Part shown: positions 16,676-36,547 of the stretch, piece by piece
Layout: every line of letters begins with the position of its first letter
Numbering within the stretch: position 1 is the first letter of the stretch
NCBI RefSeq assembly: GCF_010015445.1
Contig: NC_053118.1
Location: forward strand, 12,112,937 to 12,176,936
Direction of reading: 5' to 3'
Origin: Perca fluviatilis
Taxonomy: Eukaryota; Chordata; Actinopteri; Perciformes; Percidae
DNA: 64,000 nt
The notes under the pieces: generated by a model
Told to the model about the DNA's origin: nothing
The model's database searches: none
What the model saw: the letters and a program-made list of their open reading frames with translations, nothing else
Made by a program: the position numbers and the translations under genes

Positions 16676-17373
16676 ATGACTGCACCTACACGGCTTTTCT
16701 TGATAGAATTTAAGGGAAATAATTTAAATGTCGCTTAACTGATGCCTAAAGGCAAAAGCCAGTTTTTTTATTACTATGAACTTTAAGCTAAATGTCTTCG
16801 AACATCAAATTGTTTCCTAAATAACTGTTCAAGTTTGGATGGTTTATTAACTATTCCAATGATCGGCCATTAACCATCTATGTGGCTTCATTTCACTGTT
16901 CCACCTGGCAAGTTGCTACAAGGCATTCAAAGTTGTTGTTTTTTTCAGTTCTTTAAATTGAGCCCCAAAGCTTCAATATTAAATAAATAGATGTAAAGAA
17001 ATGAATTACCATATGAAAAGTAGAGTCAAATATGTAAATTAACCAATACATTGTAAAATGATTTATTAGATTAAAATGCAACAAATGGATGGATGTTATT
17101 TTATCATTCTTAATTCATAATAAGAGGCTTTTGATGGAGTTTATTTTGATTTCATTATAGAAATTCTTTATTTGATAAGCCTGTTGATGACAGCAGTGTT
17201 TCACCACTCCCTCGCCTTTCAGCCAATTACATGCTAGCTGCCTTCCAGCAGGCTCATCCACTGCTACCAAATTAGCTTCCGTTAGCTAAAACAAAAAATG
17301 CCAAAGTAATCCTGAATCAATCAACTAGCTGCAGCAATAAACAAACACAGCAAACACTTTATTACTATGCGTT
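16676..17373. other. Non-coding stretch, no gene seen
   Basis: AT-rich intronic DNA with several taaat/ttaat motifs. No exon or element ends. Confidence 0.5.
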
Positions 17374-17545
17374 AGGGATGTCAGTTTTTACCCGTTAACC
17401 CATAACTACCCAGTTCATGGCAAGAGGCAAGGCAAAATGACAACATACGTAGCTTCGATGTAGCTTTTCGTTTGTGAAAGCTGTCAAGCAGTCGGTGGTC
17501 AGAGCTGCTACCTGTGTATTGCAAGCCCGGTCCCCGCCGCGTCTA
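17374..17545. mobile_element. Possible hAT-type fragment
   Basis: Begins tagggatgtcagttttt-acccgttaac, which resembles one end of a fish hAT non-autonomous family. No partner end (reverse of tagggatgtc) is nearby, so it would be a one-ended fragment. Confidence 0.3.
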
Positions 17546-19258
<1,713 letters not shown>

Positions 19259-21583
19259 TGTGTCCGTGTCCCAGGGCTACTGGTTCCTGCTGGTGTTAAC
19301 CAGAGGGTAACTTGGAGCGTTTGATCTGGAAGTTTCCACTGACCAAGGGCTCCTTCTGTCACTCTGTCCGGTTATGCTAATGCCTGGCTGGGTCTCCCTC
19401 ACCATGGGCCGGGCCTTAATCACTCTCAGGATGAAGATACCCTTGGTGGGTATCTTGTTAAATTAAAGACTCCGGTGCCACCGAGGGAACGGTTTGCCCG
19501 CCTCTGTACTACTGACTGCAGCAGGAAAGTCAGGATAAACAACTTCACTGAACAAACAACAGCGGGAACTCGAGGTGGGTTATCTGATACAAACAGGCAA
19601 ATGAATATGCAAAAACAATGGTTTCGATAGCAGAAAACAAACATATGTTTATTAGTTTGCAAAGCATAGAAGTTAGTCTGTACAAAGTGAATATGTTAAT
19701 AAATCAGGAAGCAGGTATGGGAGTCGAAGTTATACAGTATGTGGGGTTTGATAGGTCAGTAACAATAAAAGCCTCTTCCTCCCTCCTCCATCTCTCTTAT
19801 TCTAATCTCAGCTAATCTTTTCTCATTCTTACCTCCGCAAACCGACTCATATTTCACCGCCCGTATCTTTACATTTTCCATTATCCACTACTGAAAAATG
19901 TGACCAATGGAGGCACTGTTTTGAAATAAAATATGAATCATCTTAGATAAAGATATGGTGTGGTTATTATTTATTTATTCTTTTTTTTTTTTTCTTTTCA
20001 GTTAGCCATCGCCGGCCTGTGTTTACCCTCCTCTTCCTTCTCTGTGTGAAATAAGTTATTCTTCCCCCAACTCGCTGACATTTCTGTCAGCGGTGCAACT
20101 AATTTTTCTACATTTTTCCTGCAAAAACAAGGTTGCTTATAAAAAAACGAAGCAAGGTCTGCTGACCGGCTAGTGGTGTCCGATCAGATTGGGACACCCA
20201 GAATGTAATACAGTACTCCCATGCACGCACTCACTCACGCACGCACACACCCAGACACACACACACAGTTCTTGTATCTACAACTCTGCCAGATATATAT
20301 AATAAAGAGAGAAATAGGAAATATGAAGCCTTCAGCCATAGCGCAGCAGCATTACATATGAGGGGAGATCCCATCGGTCCAGCTCTGTATTTAGTATTTC
20401 TCGTGAGTAATCTCTTGTCATTTTATCACAAGAAATGAAATAATGGGGCAATCCTCTAATGAAAAATGAGGCCGTTGCTGTGGCACAGGAGAGACCGAGA
20501 GACGAAGAGGAGAGAAGAGGGTTCTGGATTTAAGGCTCGCAAGGAGAACAAACACCTCTATCCTACACGAAAAAGAAAAACAACAACTGCGTGCACGATC
20601 TTAATTAGGCTAACTTAAAAGTGAAACTGGCATAAGTGATAAAAATAAAAATAAAAATCTATGAGCAAAAGCAAAATAATATACATTATTTAGTAGTCTT
20701 AACTGAGCTTGGAAACATTTTAAAAATCTAAAGTTATAGGATTTAAGAGTCTGGGTTAGACACTGATAAAAGTGTATTTTTTGCCACTTTCATTTAAAAA
20801 AACAAACAAAAAAAAACAAAAAAAAAACTCAAACACAAAAATGTCCAGTAAAGATTCCAGTATGCATACCGCTGTATTAAAAGACAAAGTCCTATATTCA
20901 ATGTAAATTCAAAGTAATTCAAAGTGGTGAAGCAAGAACTAAACATGTTGAAAGCAAACAGACAGAGGGCTTTGTCAGTGTTAATACTGCCTAATCATAT
21001 ACTGAGGTTATCAGATTTAATTACTGACGGATTATTTTTGTAAGCAGCGTTTTAATGTTGTAGCTGGTCAGAGTAAAATGAGAGCAAATTATGTTAGTAT
21101 ACATCGGTTGTTCTCGTGCTTCTGTGGAGTCAAAGAGCAGAACAGGTTTCCTCAAAACCCCTCAGAGGTTTTGAGCAACTGGACTCAGTTAGTTCTGGAT
21201 GTTTGATTATTTTTGGTCTTGAAGTGGTATTTTTTTGTATATTTAAGTCTTGTCACTGATTAGCATTGGCTTCATTTGCTTCAGCTGCCATGCCAGAGGA
21301 GATCAAATACTGTCATACCATTAAGACATATGACTATAAAGATGAGGTCTGGAAGAAATATACGAGGAAGTGGGCAGATACAATGTATGAAAATTAGAAA
21401 GAACATACATTGACACATAAATAAATTAAATGATGAATTAATCACAAACCTAAACCAACTTTTAAACTCCTATGCAAATGTGCACGAACATTTAAATACC
21501 CAGTCATTTCAGGCTTTATTTAGATTAAGTTATTTATCCATTTGCAGAGTGGAGACAGAAAGAGGTTGTTTCCTCTCATACAG

Positions 21584-21614
<31 letters not shown>

Positions 21615-21787
21615 TTTCTTAGACTCTTTCATCTTTTCGCCGTGTGTCTGTGTATGTGCCCAGGCGTGTCTGCATGCGTGCGGCTGCTGTTAAAAGTGTG
21701 TGTGACAGACAGTCTCTCCTTCCATGCATCTGTGTTTAATTAAAGGCAGAGTTTCGGTATCCCAAGCCACCGCCGCAGCCTGCCTGC
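19259..21787. other. Non-coding stretch, no gene seen
   Basis: Includes a T-run at 19981-19993, a compound CA patch at 20225-20268, A-rich sequence at 20800-20830 and a (CA)14 tract at 21583-21611. No exon or element ends were recognised. Confidence 0.5.
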
Positions 21788-21790
21788 GCA

Positions 21791-21865
<75 letters not shown>

Positions 21866-21898
21866 ACACAGACACACACAGACACACACACACACACA
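21788..21898. repeat. (CA)n microsatellite with caga interruptions, 111 bp
   Basis: CA repeat, broken near its right end by three evenly spaced cacaga units. Confidence 0.97.
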
Positions 21899-22436
21899 GC
21901 GACTGAACAAGCAAGGGAGGGAGGCTGGCCCTAATGTGCATAATTAACTTAACCCCCATCACTTGACTTTAAAAGGGCTGTTTGGAGGACTGAGCCAGGC
22001 AAATGGAGGCTGGGAGAGTGGTCCTTTATGTCTAAAATATTCATTACTGCATTTCAGAGCATTTTCGAGCATCCTCTGATTTTTGTTTTCTCGTTCGGGA
22101 GGACAGATTGTTGCTAAGCACCTCTGAGACGACAAGAGAGGCTAGTGGGAAATGGGACGAGTCACCATTTCAAATAACACACAAAAAGTCACGAAAACAC
22201 ACACACACACACACACACAAGACAACAATGGACAAGCCTGGAAGTATCTCATGCGGTTACACTCTTCTACTGCCGACTTTTGAAACAAGAGACGAGAGAG
22301 TCCTTGCATGTGAAACACGGTGTAAACCGGCCAAGGGAGGCTGTCACGACTCCAGCCGAAGAGGAGAGGAGAAGGGAGGACGGGAACAGGAGTGACTGGC
22401 CAAGAAAATCTCTCGCCCTCCGGCCTGGTCCTTTTT
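21899..22436. other. Non-coding stretch, no gene seen
   Basis: Includes a (CA)10 tract at 22199-22219. No supported gene. Confidence 0.5.
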
Positions 22437-22486
22437 CTCCTCCTCCTGTTATTCCTCCTCCTCCTCCTCCTCCTCCTCGTCCTGCT
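22437..22486. repeat. (TCC)n trinucleotide tract
   Basis: Two blocks of TCC units separated by tgttat. A pure pyrimidine/purine asymmetric tract directly left of a CpG-rich segment. Confidence 0.9.
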
Positions 22487-22529
22487 GTGCCAGTACTGAC
22501 TGCTACCAGCAACACACTTCACCTCCCAT

Positions 22530-22660
22530 CAGGGTCAGGGCGCCAGCGAAAAGGTCAGCTCGCCGACAGCTGATTGGCCGGGATGGCTCCGGTCGGCGGC
22601 CGGTAGCCAATGGGCATCCTGACGCACCTGATGTGACACACACCGCTCCGAGCATCCTCT
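22530..22660. promoter_or_regulatory. Candidate CpG-rich regulatory or promoter-like segment
   Basis: A short CpG-rich block with a CCAAT-type box in each orientation (gctgattggccggg near 22568 and gtagccaatgggc near 22603), separated by cggtcggcggccgg, followed by tgacgcacctgatgtgac. The arrangement resembles an NF-Y-type promoter or enhancer. No transcript or first exon could be tied to it. Confidence 0.3.
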
Positions 22661-23386
<726 letters not shown>

Positions 23387-23589
23387 ATGTGTATGTGCAT
23401 GTGGTTATTTAATGGGTGATTAGCTGAGATAAGAAACTAATAGATCCTATTACAGTGAGTCTACAAATGTATCTGGGAAAAAAAAAATTCATGTGGATGG
23501 AAAAAAAAACAAGATGCCGGAGTAAGTCAAAACCACACACACAGACACAGTCTAAGCAGGGCTATAAAAAGTGCAAAGGGCCAAACTGC

Positions 23590-24275
<686 letters not shown>

Positions 24276-24439
24276 GCAGGACATGAACTGTGGAGTGTCA
24301 GTCATATAGTGCTTTGTTTTCCACAGTTCACTTCCTGAGCCAAATTCCTGTTAATGGTTGGGCCAACCTTGTAATGTCATTAAAGTAGGCAACTTTTTTG
24401 ATAACAAACATATTGTTTAAGTCCATTTCAACTATTCTC

Positions 24440-24645
24440 AAATGTTAGGACTTTCTGCTGGCCTGTTTTATATCATTGTAAATTGAATACCTCTGTGTTT
24501 TGGACAGCTACTCGGACAAACCAAGAAATTTGGCGACCTTCCGAGTTGGAATGACGTGGCATTTTTCACTTTATATTAACAGACCAATCGAGAAATTAGT
24601 CAATCGATGTATCGATAATGAAAATAATCATTAGGTGCAGCCCTA
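24440..24645. mobile_element. hAT-type MITE, right-end fragment
   Basis: Ends in gaaaataatcattaggtgcagcccta, preceded by agaccaatcgagaaatta and cgatgtatcgata. This is the terminal arrangement of a very common fish hAT non-autonomous family (other-strand start tagggctgcac). No matching left end is seen, so this is a truncated copy. Confidence 0.65.
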
Positions 24646-25010
24646 CAGTCCAAAGTCAGATGTGGCCGTTTACAAAAAAGGCTACAAAAAAAGATTCTAA
24701 AGAATGATGTTAGAATACATCATTATTTTTGTTGCAGTCCATTTTTTGAAATCCACCCGTGTTACATAGCACAGCAGCCCAGTAAAATCCTCCCATCACA
24801 TACACACACACCAACATCCCCACACCAGCACTCTGCCACTGTAAGGCAGTGCTAATATTTGCCCGGCTCACTTCTAATACACATCAGCATCAGGAGTGTG
24901 TTTTCACTATGCTGTCGCAAGCCAGAGAAAATATTTGCTTCCCTCAATGCTCCCCCACCTCTTCTGAAAAGCCCTCCTCCTCCACCAGCCGCCCCCCCCA
25001 ACTTTCTCCA

Positions 25011-25011
<1 letters not shown>
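24646..25011. other. Non-coding stretch, no gene seen
   Basis: Pyrimidine-rich toward the right (24950-25010). No exon or element ends. Confidence 0.5.

Positions 25012-25062
<51 letters not shown>
25012..25062. repeat. (CA)n microsatellite, 51 bp
   Basis: Perfect CA repeat. Confidence 0.97.
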
Positions 25063-28436
<3,374 letters not shown>

Positions 28437-30780
28437 ACAAAAAAAAAAACAGGCCTCCCCTTCCTTGCCTCCTCGTCCACCTGGCCGTTTGATGATGCCT
28501 CACTCGCTCATGACAACGCATCGATTTTACTTCTAGCCGCTGTGTAAGCCGTCCGCCTGGAGGAATCCATTAGGGCCAAACAGTTCTCATCCTCCCATTG
28601 AGTGACAGCCATGACAACCCCCCACCCCCAATTGCCTCATTGCAGACTGACAGCTCTGCACTCAAACAGGCCTTTTTCACAGCAGCTCTAATAGTTTAAA
28701 ACGCTCACCATTACCAGGCACAGACACATGGGGGCCGGATAGTGGCCAGGCAGGGTGGATGAGTGTTGGGGAAAAGGTGTTTTGGCAGGCCGGCCTCTAG
28801 TCGCAGCCACACCTCCTCCGCTTCCTTGCATGCTTGCATCCAATACGTCCATTCCCTATAATTTCCTAACAGCAGCTATCTGGAGAAGCTCTCATGAGGG
28901 GAAATCCTTGATCTTTCGATCAACCTGCCCTGCATTTCCAGTAGAAAACCAACTGACATAAATACTACTATTTAGACCCTCCACCAGTGAGAGGTAAACC
29001 ACTGACAGCTGTAACAGTGGGACGTTTATTCACCGTTTTTGACCATGACCCCCAAGGATCAGCTTACGCCTTTGGCAAATTGTGCTTCCCAAGGCTACTA
29101 CAGAAGATATGAATGCTTTCTATGTGTGCAACAAGCCGGAGGTTGTCCTTCTCATAGAGTTTGAAGTGTAGACTATAATTTGCGAACGCATGTGTGATTG
29201 GGTGAGTGTGTATTAATGCGTGTGCGCCTTTATATGTGTGAGTGGCGCTGAGGTGACCATTTTGCCACATTTAGAAACCACAGCCAGGTCTTGAGGGTTA
29301 AGGCCACGTCATGTGGCTGATTGGGTTCAGCGCTGGAGGAGGTATTGGTTACATGCTTGATTTCTCACCCATGTGTAAATGCTTGATTTTTAGGCATCGG
29401 GATAGTCCGGTGGATGTGTGTAAATCGCTTTCTTATTTCTTAATAGGAATCCCACACACAGGGACTAGACGTAAGGCTACTACTATCCAGCCACAAACAA
29501 TGCAAAGTATCTGAATTCTCCTTGACAAACACACGTATGTGTACATATTCACGTAGGGCCTAGTATGATTAGTCAGGTTTTATGTGACCGTAGATGCTCC
29601 AATATTCTCCACATCAAATACTTCAAAACCCACTGTTTATCCTGTCCTGAATGCTGTAATCACACTCCCAATATATGATGTCAAGACTTTAAAACTCACA
29701 CTCTCGCACACTTCAGTTTAAAAGGCTTTCTACAGCGCCTGTTCTCCATCTCGACAGCCACTCAGGAAGAAAAAGCATGACCTCACATAAAAATGACCCC
29801 CGGAGGAAATTCGAGTGTCAGACACACACAGAAATATGCCTGAAAAGAGGGGAAAACGGTGGGGGAAGAGTGAACGAGTACCCGGTGATTAATTAGCTAA
29901 TAATTAAGTCACAGAGTAATATGCATTTTTCAATTAATTAAACCTTGCCTTGCGCCATAAATCAAGCGAAACTGTCATTGTTTCACAAATTAAATATATA
30001 CATTTCCAAGCAATAATACTGTTGATTGGGTAACTGCGGGGCTCATCAGGGAGGGAAAGCATGACATGTGTGTCGCAGGCATCGACTCAGTCCAATGCCC
30101 CAAAACCTTTGACAGGCCCACAAGTCAAAAGGCAGCCAACACGCTCGAGGCCTCCACCAGTCAGACTCCACATCACACACCTCCCACTTTCTGCACGGGA
30201 CAGCGCCAGCGTGTCTGAACGACATTAGAATCTATAGGAATAATTTATGCATTGCATACAGAGCACTTACTTAGCATGTTCTCACTATAAACAGGTTGTT
30301 TTGTTTTCTTACAGATACAGTTTCTCATGGAATGACAGTACACCATGCATCCGGTAGTCCTATTCAAGCAAACTGACATAATATCTCTGTTTGCTTTCAT
30401 TGCTCACAAAAGGAAATTCATTACCTCACATTTACAAATGCAGAAGCCAATAGATGCAATCATTATCCAAAATATATTGTTTGTCACCGATGGCAAATGA
30501 TGGTAAATTTTTCTTCCCAATGGTTCAGACGTTAATTTGCTGAAACATGATGTTGTAAAATGAAAAAAACAAAAGACACACACACACGCACGCACACACA
30601 CATAAATTCAGAGCGTCGTGTGACACCCAGACGTATAATGAACAATATGAACCACCGCCATCATTATCCTACACAATGTATTTGTTAGCACTGCTCCCAT
30701 AATGAAGTGTCTGTTTGATGGTTGGTACAAAGTCCCATTGCTCAATTGCTTTTCATAAAATAGCATCAATATATCCATGT

Positions 30781-30782
<2 letters not shown>
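28437..30782. other. Non-coding stretch, possible regulatory block near 29880-30050
   Basis: No gene seen. The segment 29880-30050 is packed with TAAT/ATTA motifs (gattaattagctaataatt, caattaattaaacc) and a ccataaatca motif, as in homeodomain-bound conserved elements. A compound CA/CG patch lies at 30576-30602. Confidence 0.45.

Positions 30783-30874
<92 letters not shown>
30783..30874. repeat. (CA)n microsatellite, 92 bp
   Basis: Perfect CA repeat. Confidence 0.97.
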
Positions 30875-30876
<2 letters not shown>

Positions 30877-32189
30877 CAGATGCAATTAATCAGAAATTTA
30901 AAAAATGCCTGCGTGCGCACAGCCAAGCACAGTCTAATTTGTTTTAGCTCTAAAACTGTTACCTTGCCCCTTTTTCCTAACATGTTAGTGTAGCTGCTGC
31001 TTAGAATTATTTTGAAAATTAAACAGTAGGCTACAATTGTATCTTTTATGTTCTATAGTAATTACAGTTGCTACAACCCAATACTCAATTCAGGAGGTGT
31101 CTACAAGTCCTAGCCTGATCTTTCACTCTCTTTTTATATGTGTCTAAGTTTTTTGAGGGAACTTGGTCTTGTCGTAACCATTTTGCCCTTGGCTAGCATA
31201 CTAATATGGCCTTGGGTTGGAATAAATTACTGCTCAGATTAGCAGGAAGGATGAAGAGGAGGTTTTATTTTTAGAAATTAGAATATTTGTTACATTATTA
31301 AAAGGGGGAACATCCTTTGATTCCTCTCTTCTTTTTTTACCCCCCCCTCTTCTTCTTCCTTATTGAGATAGTCCCCAAACTGCCTACCTGTGTAAAAACA
31401 GAAGTCTTCAGTGGACGTGAACATGGCTTAGGGACATGAAAGCAGCATGTCTCTCCCTCCCGTAGCCTGGCGTTATGCTCGGCATGCCACACAAACTATA
31501 AAGTTACTGCCACAGCATATTTCTCCCAACCCTGCAAACACCCCCTCACCCACCCCATCCTGCCTTCTTTATTATTCAATCAAATCTTTTGTTGTTAATG
31601 TATGTGTTATTAAGAGAGGATCGACAACTATATGCATATACAAAGCACATTAACACCGCCAGTGTTTAATACCCTTTGAAAATCCACGTACAAGTACTGT
31701 TTTTAAAAGTTATTGTAAGTGCCACGGAGTTCTACATTCTTTTCCATTTACGTAACCAAATCAGATCAGATTCATGTGTGTTTCCACTCGTCAGCTGTGG
31801 CAATAACAATAAACTGAAAAAGTTATTCCCTCATCTTGTCCCAAGGGTCTGTGTGGTTGACCTATCAAGACAGTGAAAAAAGAAAAGAAATAATAACTTC
31901 ACCTCGCTAATGTTGTTTTCTCAAATGATTTTATGACAAGGGAGCAACAAGGCTGAAACAGGATTAGTCCACTGTGTCTGGATCCATTTAGCTAAAAATT
32001 GACCACGTACTGATTTTATTTTAATCACAACAGACCCTTTTAATTATTGCAGTAATTAGTAAAATATATGGGCCTTCACCTCATATTGATCTAAATTGTC
32101 TGTACAGTTAGTGATGCAGAGGTCTGAGTATTGACTAGGAGCCCCCCACCCCACCCAACCACACATGCACATCATCCCTTTAACAACCC

Positions 32190-32191
<2 letters not shown>
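30875..32191. other. Non-coding stretch, no gene seen
   Basis: AT-rich intronic DNA. No exon signals or transposon ends. Confidence 0.5.

Positions 32192-32261
<70 letters not shown>
32192..32261. repeat. (CA)n microsatellite, 70 bp
   Basis: Perfect CA repeat. A short (GT)11 tract follows at 32368-32389. Confidence 0.97.
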
Positions 32262-32263
<2 letters not shown>

Positions 32264-32621
32264 CACCCTGCACAACCCTCTCCTAACCCCTTGAGGGCTT
32301 TGATATCTCTCTCTCTAACACACTGCCTCTCTTTTCTGCCTCCGGGTACTTGGAGGGGTCAGGGGATGTGTGTGTGTGTGTGTGTGTGTTGTTTAGGCTG
32401 ATGGGCCTTGAAGAGGACAGATGACCAGCAGAGCAGAAGAAACCGCAGAGCTGAATAACTCTTCCATCCCTCCGTCACGTCAGGAGGAATTCAGCGCCGC
32501 GCGAGACACCCGGCCTAAGTGTTGTGACGCCTAATTACCACCAGCATCAGCACCCAGCGGCACCCACAGCAGAGCGGCTCCTTGGGATGGACGGCCCTTT
32601 GTAGTTTTACACGCAGAAGGA

Positions 32622-32642
32622 AGGAGAGAGAGAGAGAGAGAG

Positions 32643-32700
<58 letters not shown>
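32622..32700. repeat. Purine tract: (GA)n then A-rich run, 79 bp
   Basis: A (GA)n block followed by two long A-runs separated by a single gag. The plus strand is purine-only for nearly 80 bases. Confidence 0.95.
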
Positions 32701-34155
<1,455 letters not shown>

Positions 34156-36475
34156 TGGTAAAGGGATGCCTTCAGAACCAACAGATCGCCCCTCTGACTC
34201 CACAGGGGAAATTGATTTTTCTCTCTTGTCTTTTTTTTTTTTTTTTTCCCGGGAAGGTGCTGGGCATGTTTTTAACCTAACACTCTAACCTGAGTGTTAA
34301 TGCACAAAGAGACATCATGTCCATTGATCTAGTGGTGCCGCCAGAACGTCTTTAAATGTCTGAGGGGGGAAAACAACACGGGGTGGGGTTTATGCTAAAC
34401 TAGTGGGATCATAGCCTTCATGTTAGAGCCTTGCAGAGAATTATTTAGGCAGTGTAATGTAGTAGTTTTAATTGTACTACTTCTAGTTTGGGCGATAAAC
34501 TTCACATAAACAGCTGCTGTTAGGTGTAGAGCTTCATGCAACACGAAAACTAATTTAGATTCTGCAAAAACTTTGGCAAAATATACAGTACCTGCAACAG
34601 TGGGTAGGAGTAGGACAAAGAAAGTGCTCCAACCCTGCGGTGTGCCACATCCTGTCTGCTAATTATTGTTTAAAAAAAAAAAAAAAAAGAATAAAAAGGA
34701 TTAATAATACATTAAAGACAACCAGAAGAAAGAAAAAAATCCAAGCCATAAAACATATGTATTTTTAATATGAATCTCACTGAATCAATACCCTCAATTA
34801 GCAACAGCAAGCAAATTGCCAGGCGAGGCGTAATTACTCGAAGGTCAGTAGGTATTATTCACAGTCACTTTAGTTTACCACATTAGAACAAGACAGGACG
34901 TCGGGCTAAAATTATAAATTCCATTCCCATATCTGTCCTTTTCTGATTTAGATGGATGAAGAATAATTAACTCCTAATTATTCAGATCACTTAAGGCACT
35001 TTCTGGATCCACAAAAGAGATGCAGCCGTGTCTGTCAGCCCACCTCAGCTGGTATCATTTAGAACCATCCAACAACTTGACCAATGACAACGTGAAAAAT
35101 AAATAAATAAATAAAAACACTCCGACTGCCCGTCTGTGTCCCCCCGAACCCCCTCCAGCTCCACCCGTTTCAACCTCAGAGGGTCTTAAGGAGGCACACT
35201 TCCTTTAAATTCATCCATATGCAAATTTTAAGATGTGATTTGCATTTTAAAGTATTTAACTCCCCATATTTATTGGGCTCTGAGGCCTTGCTGATCATTG
35301 ATTTATGTGCTTCCGGCAATCATATTTCCATATTTTGTGTGGTTTTTAACGACAGTAATAATTCAAATATGCAAAAAGTTGTTCTTTGAACGATATCTTT
35401 AATTATATCCTCAAAGCATCATTCCTTTTCGTGTCTTTTTTTTTTTTTTCAAGAGCTGAGATTGTCTTTGAATAAAAAAAGGCTGAAGAATCATAAATTA
35501 GACTGTGCGGTGATACATTGACGGGCAAAACTCCAGTCAGTTACCTTATGCACAGGGAGGTGTCTTAGCATGTTTTGCCTATCTCAAAAGCCACAAACAG
35601 ACTCAGGGTGCTCTGCTGAACAGGGACCCGTGTGACCTTGTCCCCAAAGCCTTTTATTAATGCTGACATTCTTTCACCACAAATCCAGTCTCAGATTGTG
35701 AAATTTGTCTCTTATAGTCAAAACCAAAAAAAAAAACACATGCATAAAAAAAAAAAAAACAAGGAGACCTTCCCCCTCTATTTTGCCGCTAACACAGAAA
35801 GTTTCTCTGTCACCTCTCCTTATTAGAGTTGTCAGAGTCGCCGCATGCTCTTATGAAAGCCGTCACCCTGCACATGATTAAAAGTGGCGGGTTCCCACCA
35901 CCGTTTGGCCTATCAGCGTCACAGAGCTGCCGTCAAATGTGTCTGCAGTACTCCTTGCCCATATACCCTTTGTCACCTCGGCACGGCGTGGAAACTTTTT
36001 AGAATAATTGCTCACCCATACACGAGCATGGGTGACTAATATATTAGATTAGTAGTGTTTGGTTGCAAAGGGGGAAAGGGGGTGTTTCATTAGCTCGTTG
36101 ACTTGGTAGGCTGCATACTGTGAGAGTGGATATAAAAATAGAGGAGGGATTCATTTAGCAAGAGAGCCTGCACATTAGACCCCTGACCGTAAAGAGCAGC
36201 ACAATAGCCTACCACACTGGGAATTACAGAATCAGCTCACTGCATGTCAGAATTCTGCAATATCAATATCTACAAAAAAACGCATTTAAATTGATATTAT
36301 GATGATGAAAGGCTCTAAATGTATTCAAACAGAAATATTTTAAATACATGAGCAATGCAATTATATATTTTTTTTATCTTTTGCATATTTTTTGGGAACC
36401 ACACATCATCTCGTCACCTGACCACAACACCTGCATCGAAATCGTTTGTGAGCACATTCTCTCTTATTCTCGCTG
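34156..36475. other. Non-coding stretch, candidate conserved block at 34780-35460
   Basis: No gene seen. From 34780 to 35460 the DNA is largely repeat-free and AT-rich with many TAAT, ATTA and octamer-like words (ggcgaggcgtaattactcg, aataattaactcctaatta, catatgcaaatttt, gatttgcattttaaag). This is typical of vertebrate developmental enhancers, so a regulatory role is plausible but unproven. A-runs occur at 34672 and 35745. Confidence 0.45.

Positions 36476-36546
<71 letters not shown>
36476..36546. repeat. (CA)n microsatellite, 71 bp
   Basis: Perfect CA repeat. Confidence 0.97.
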
Positions 36547-36547
<1 letters not shown>

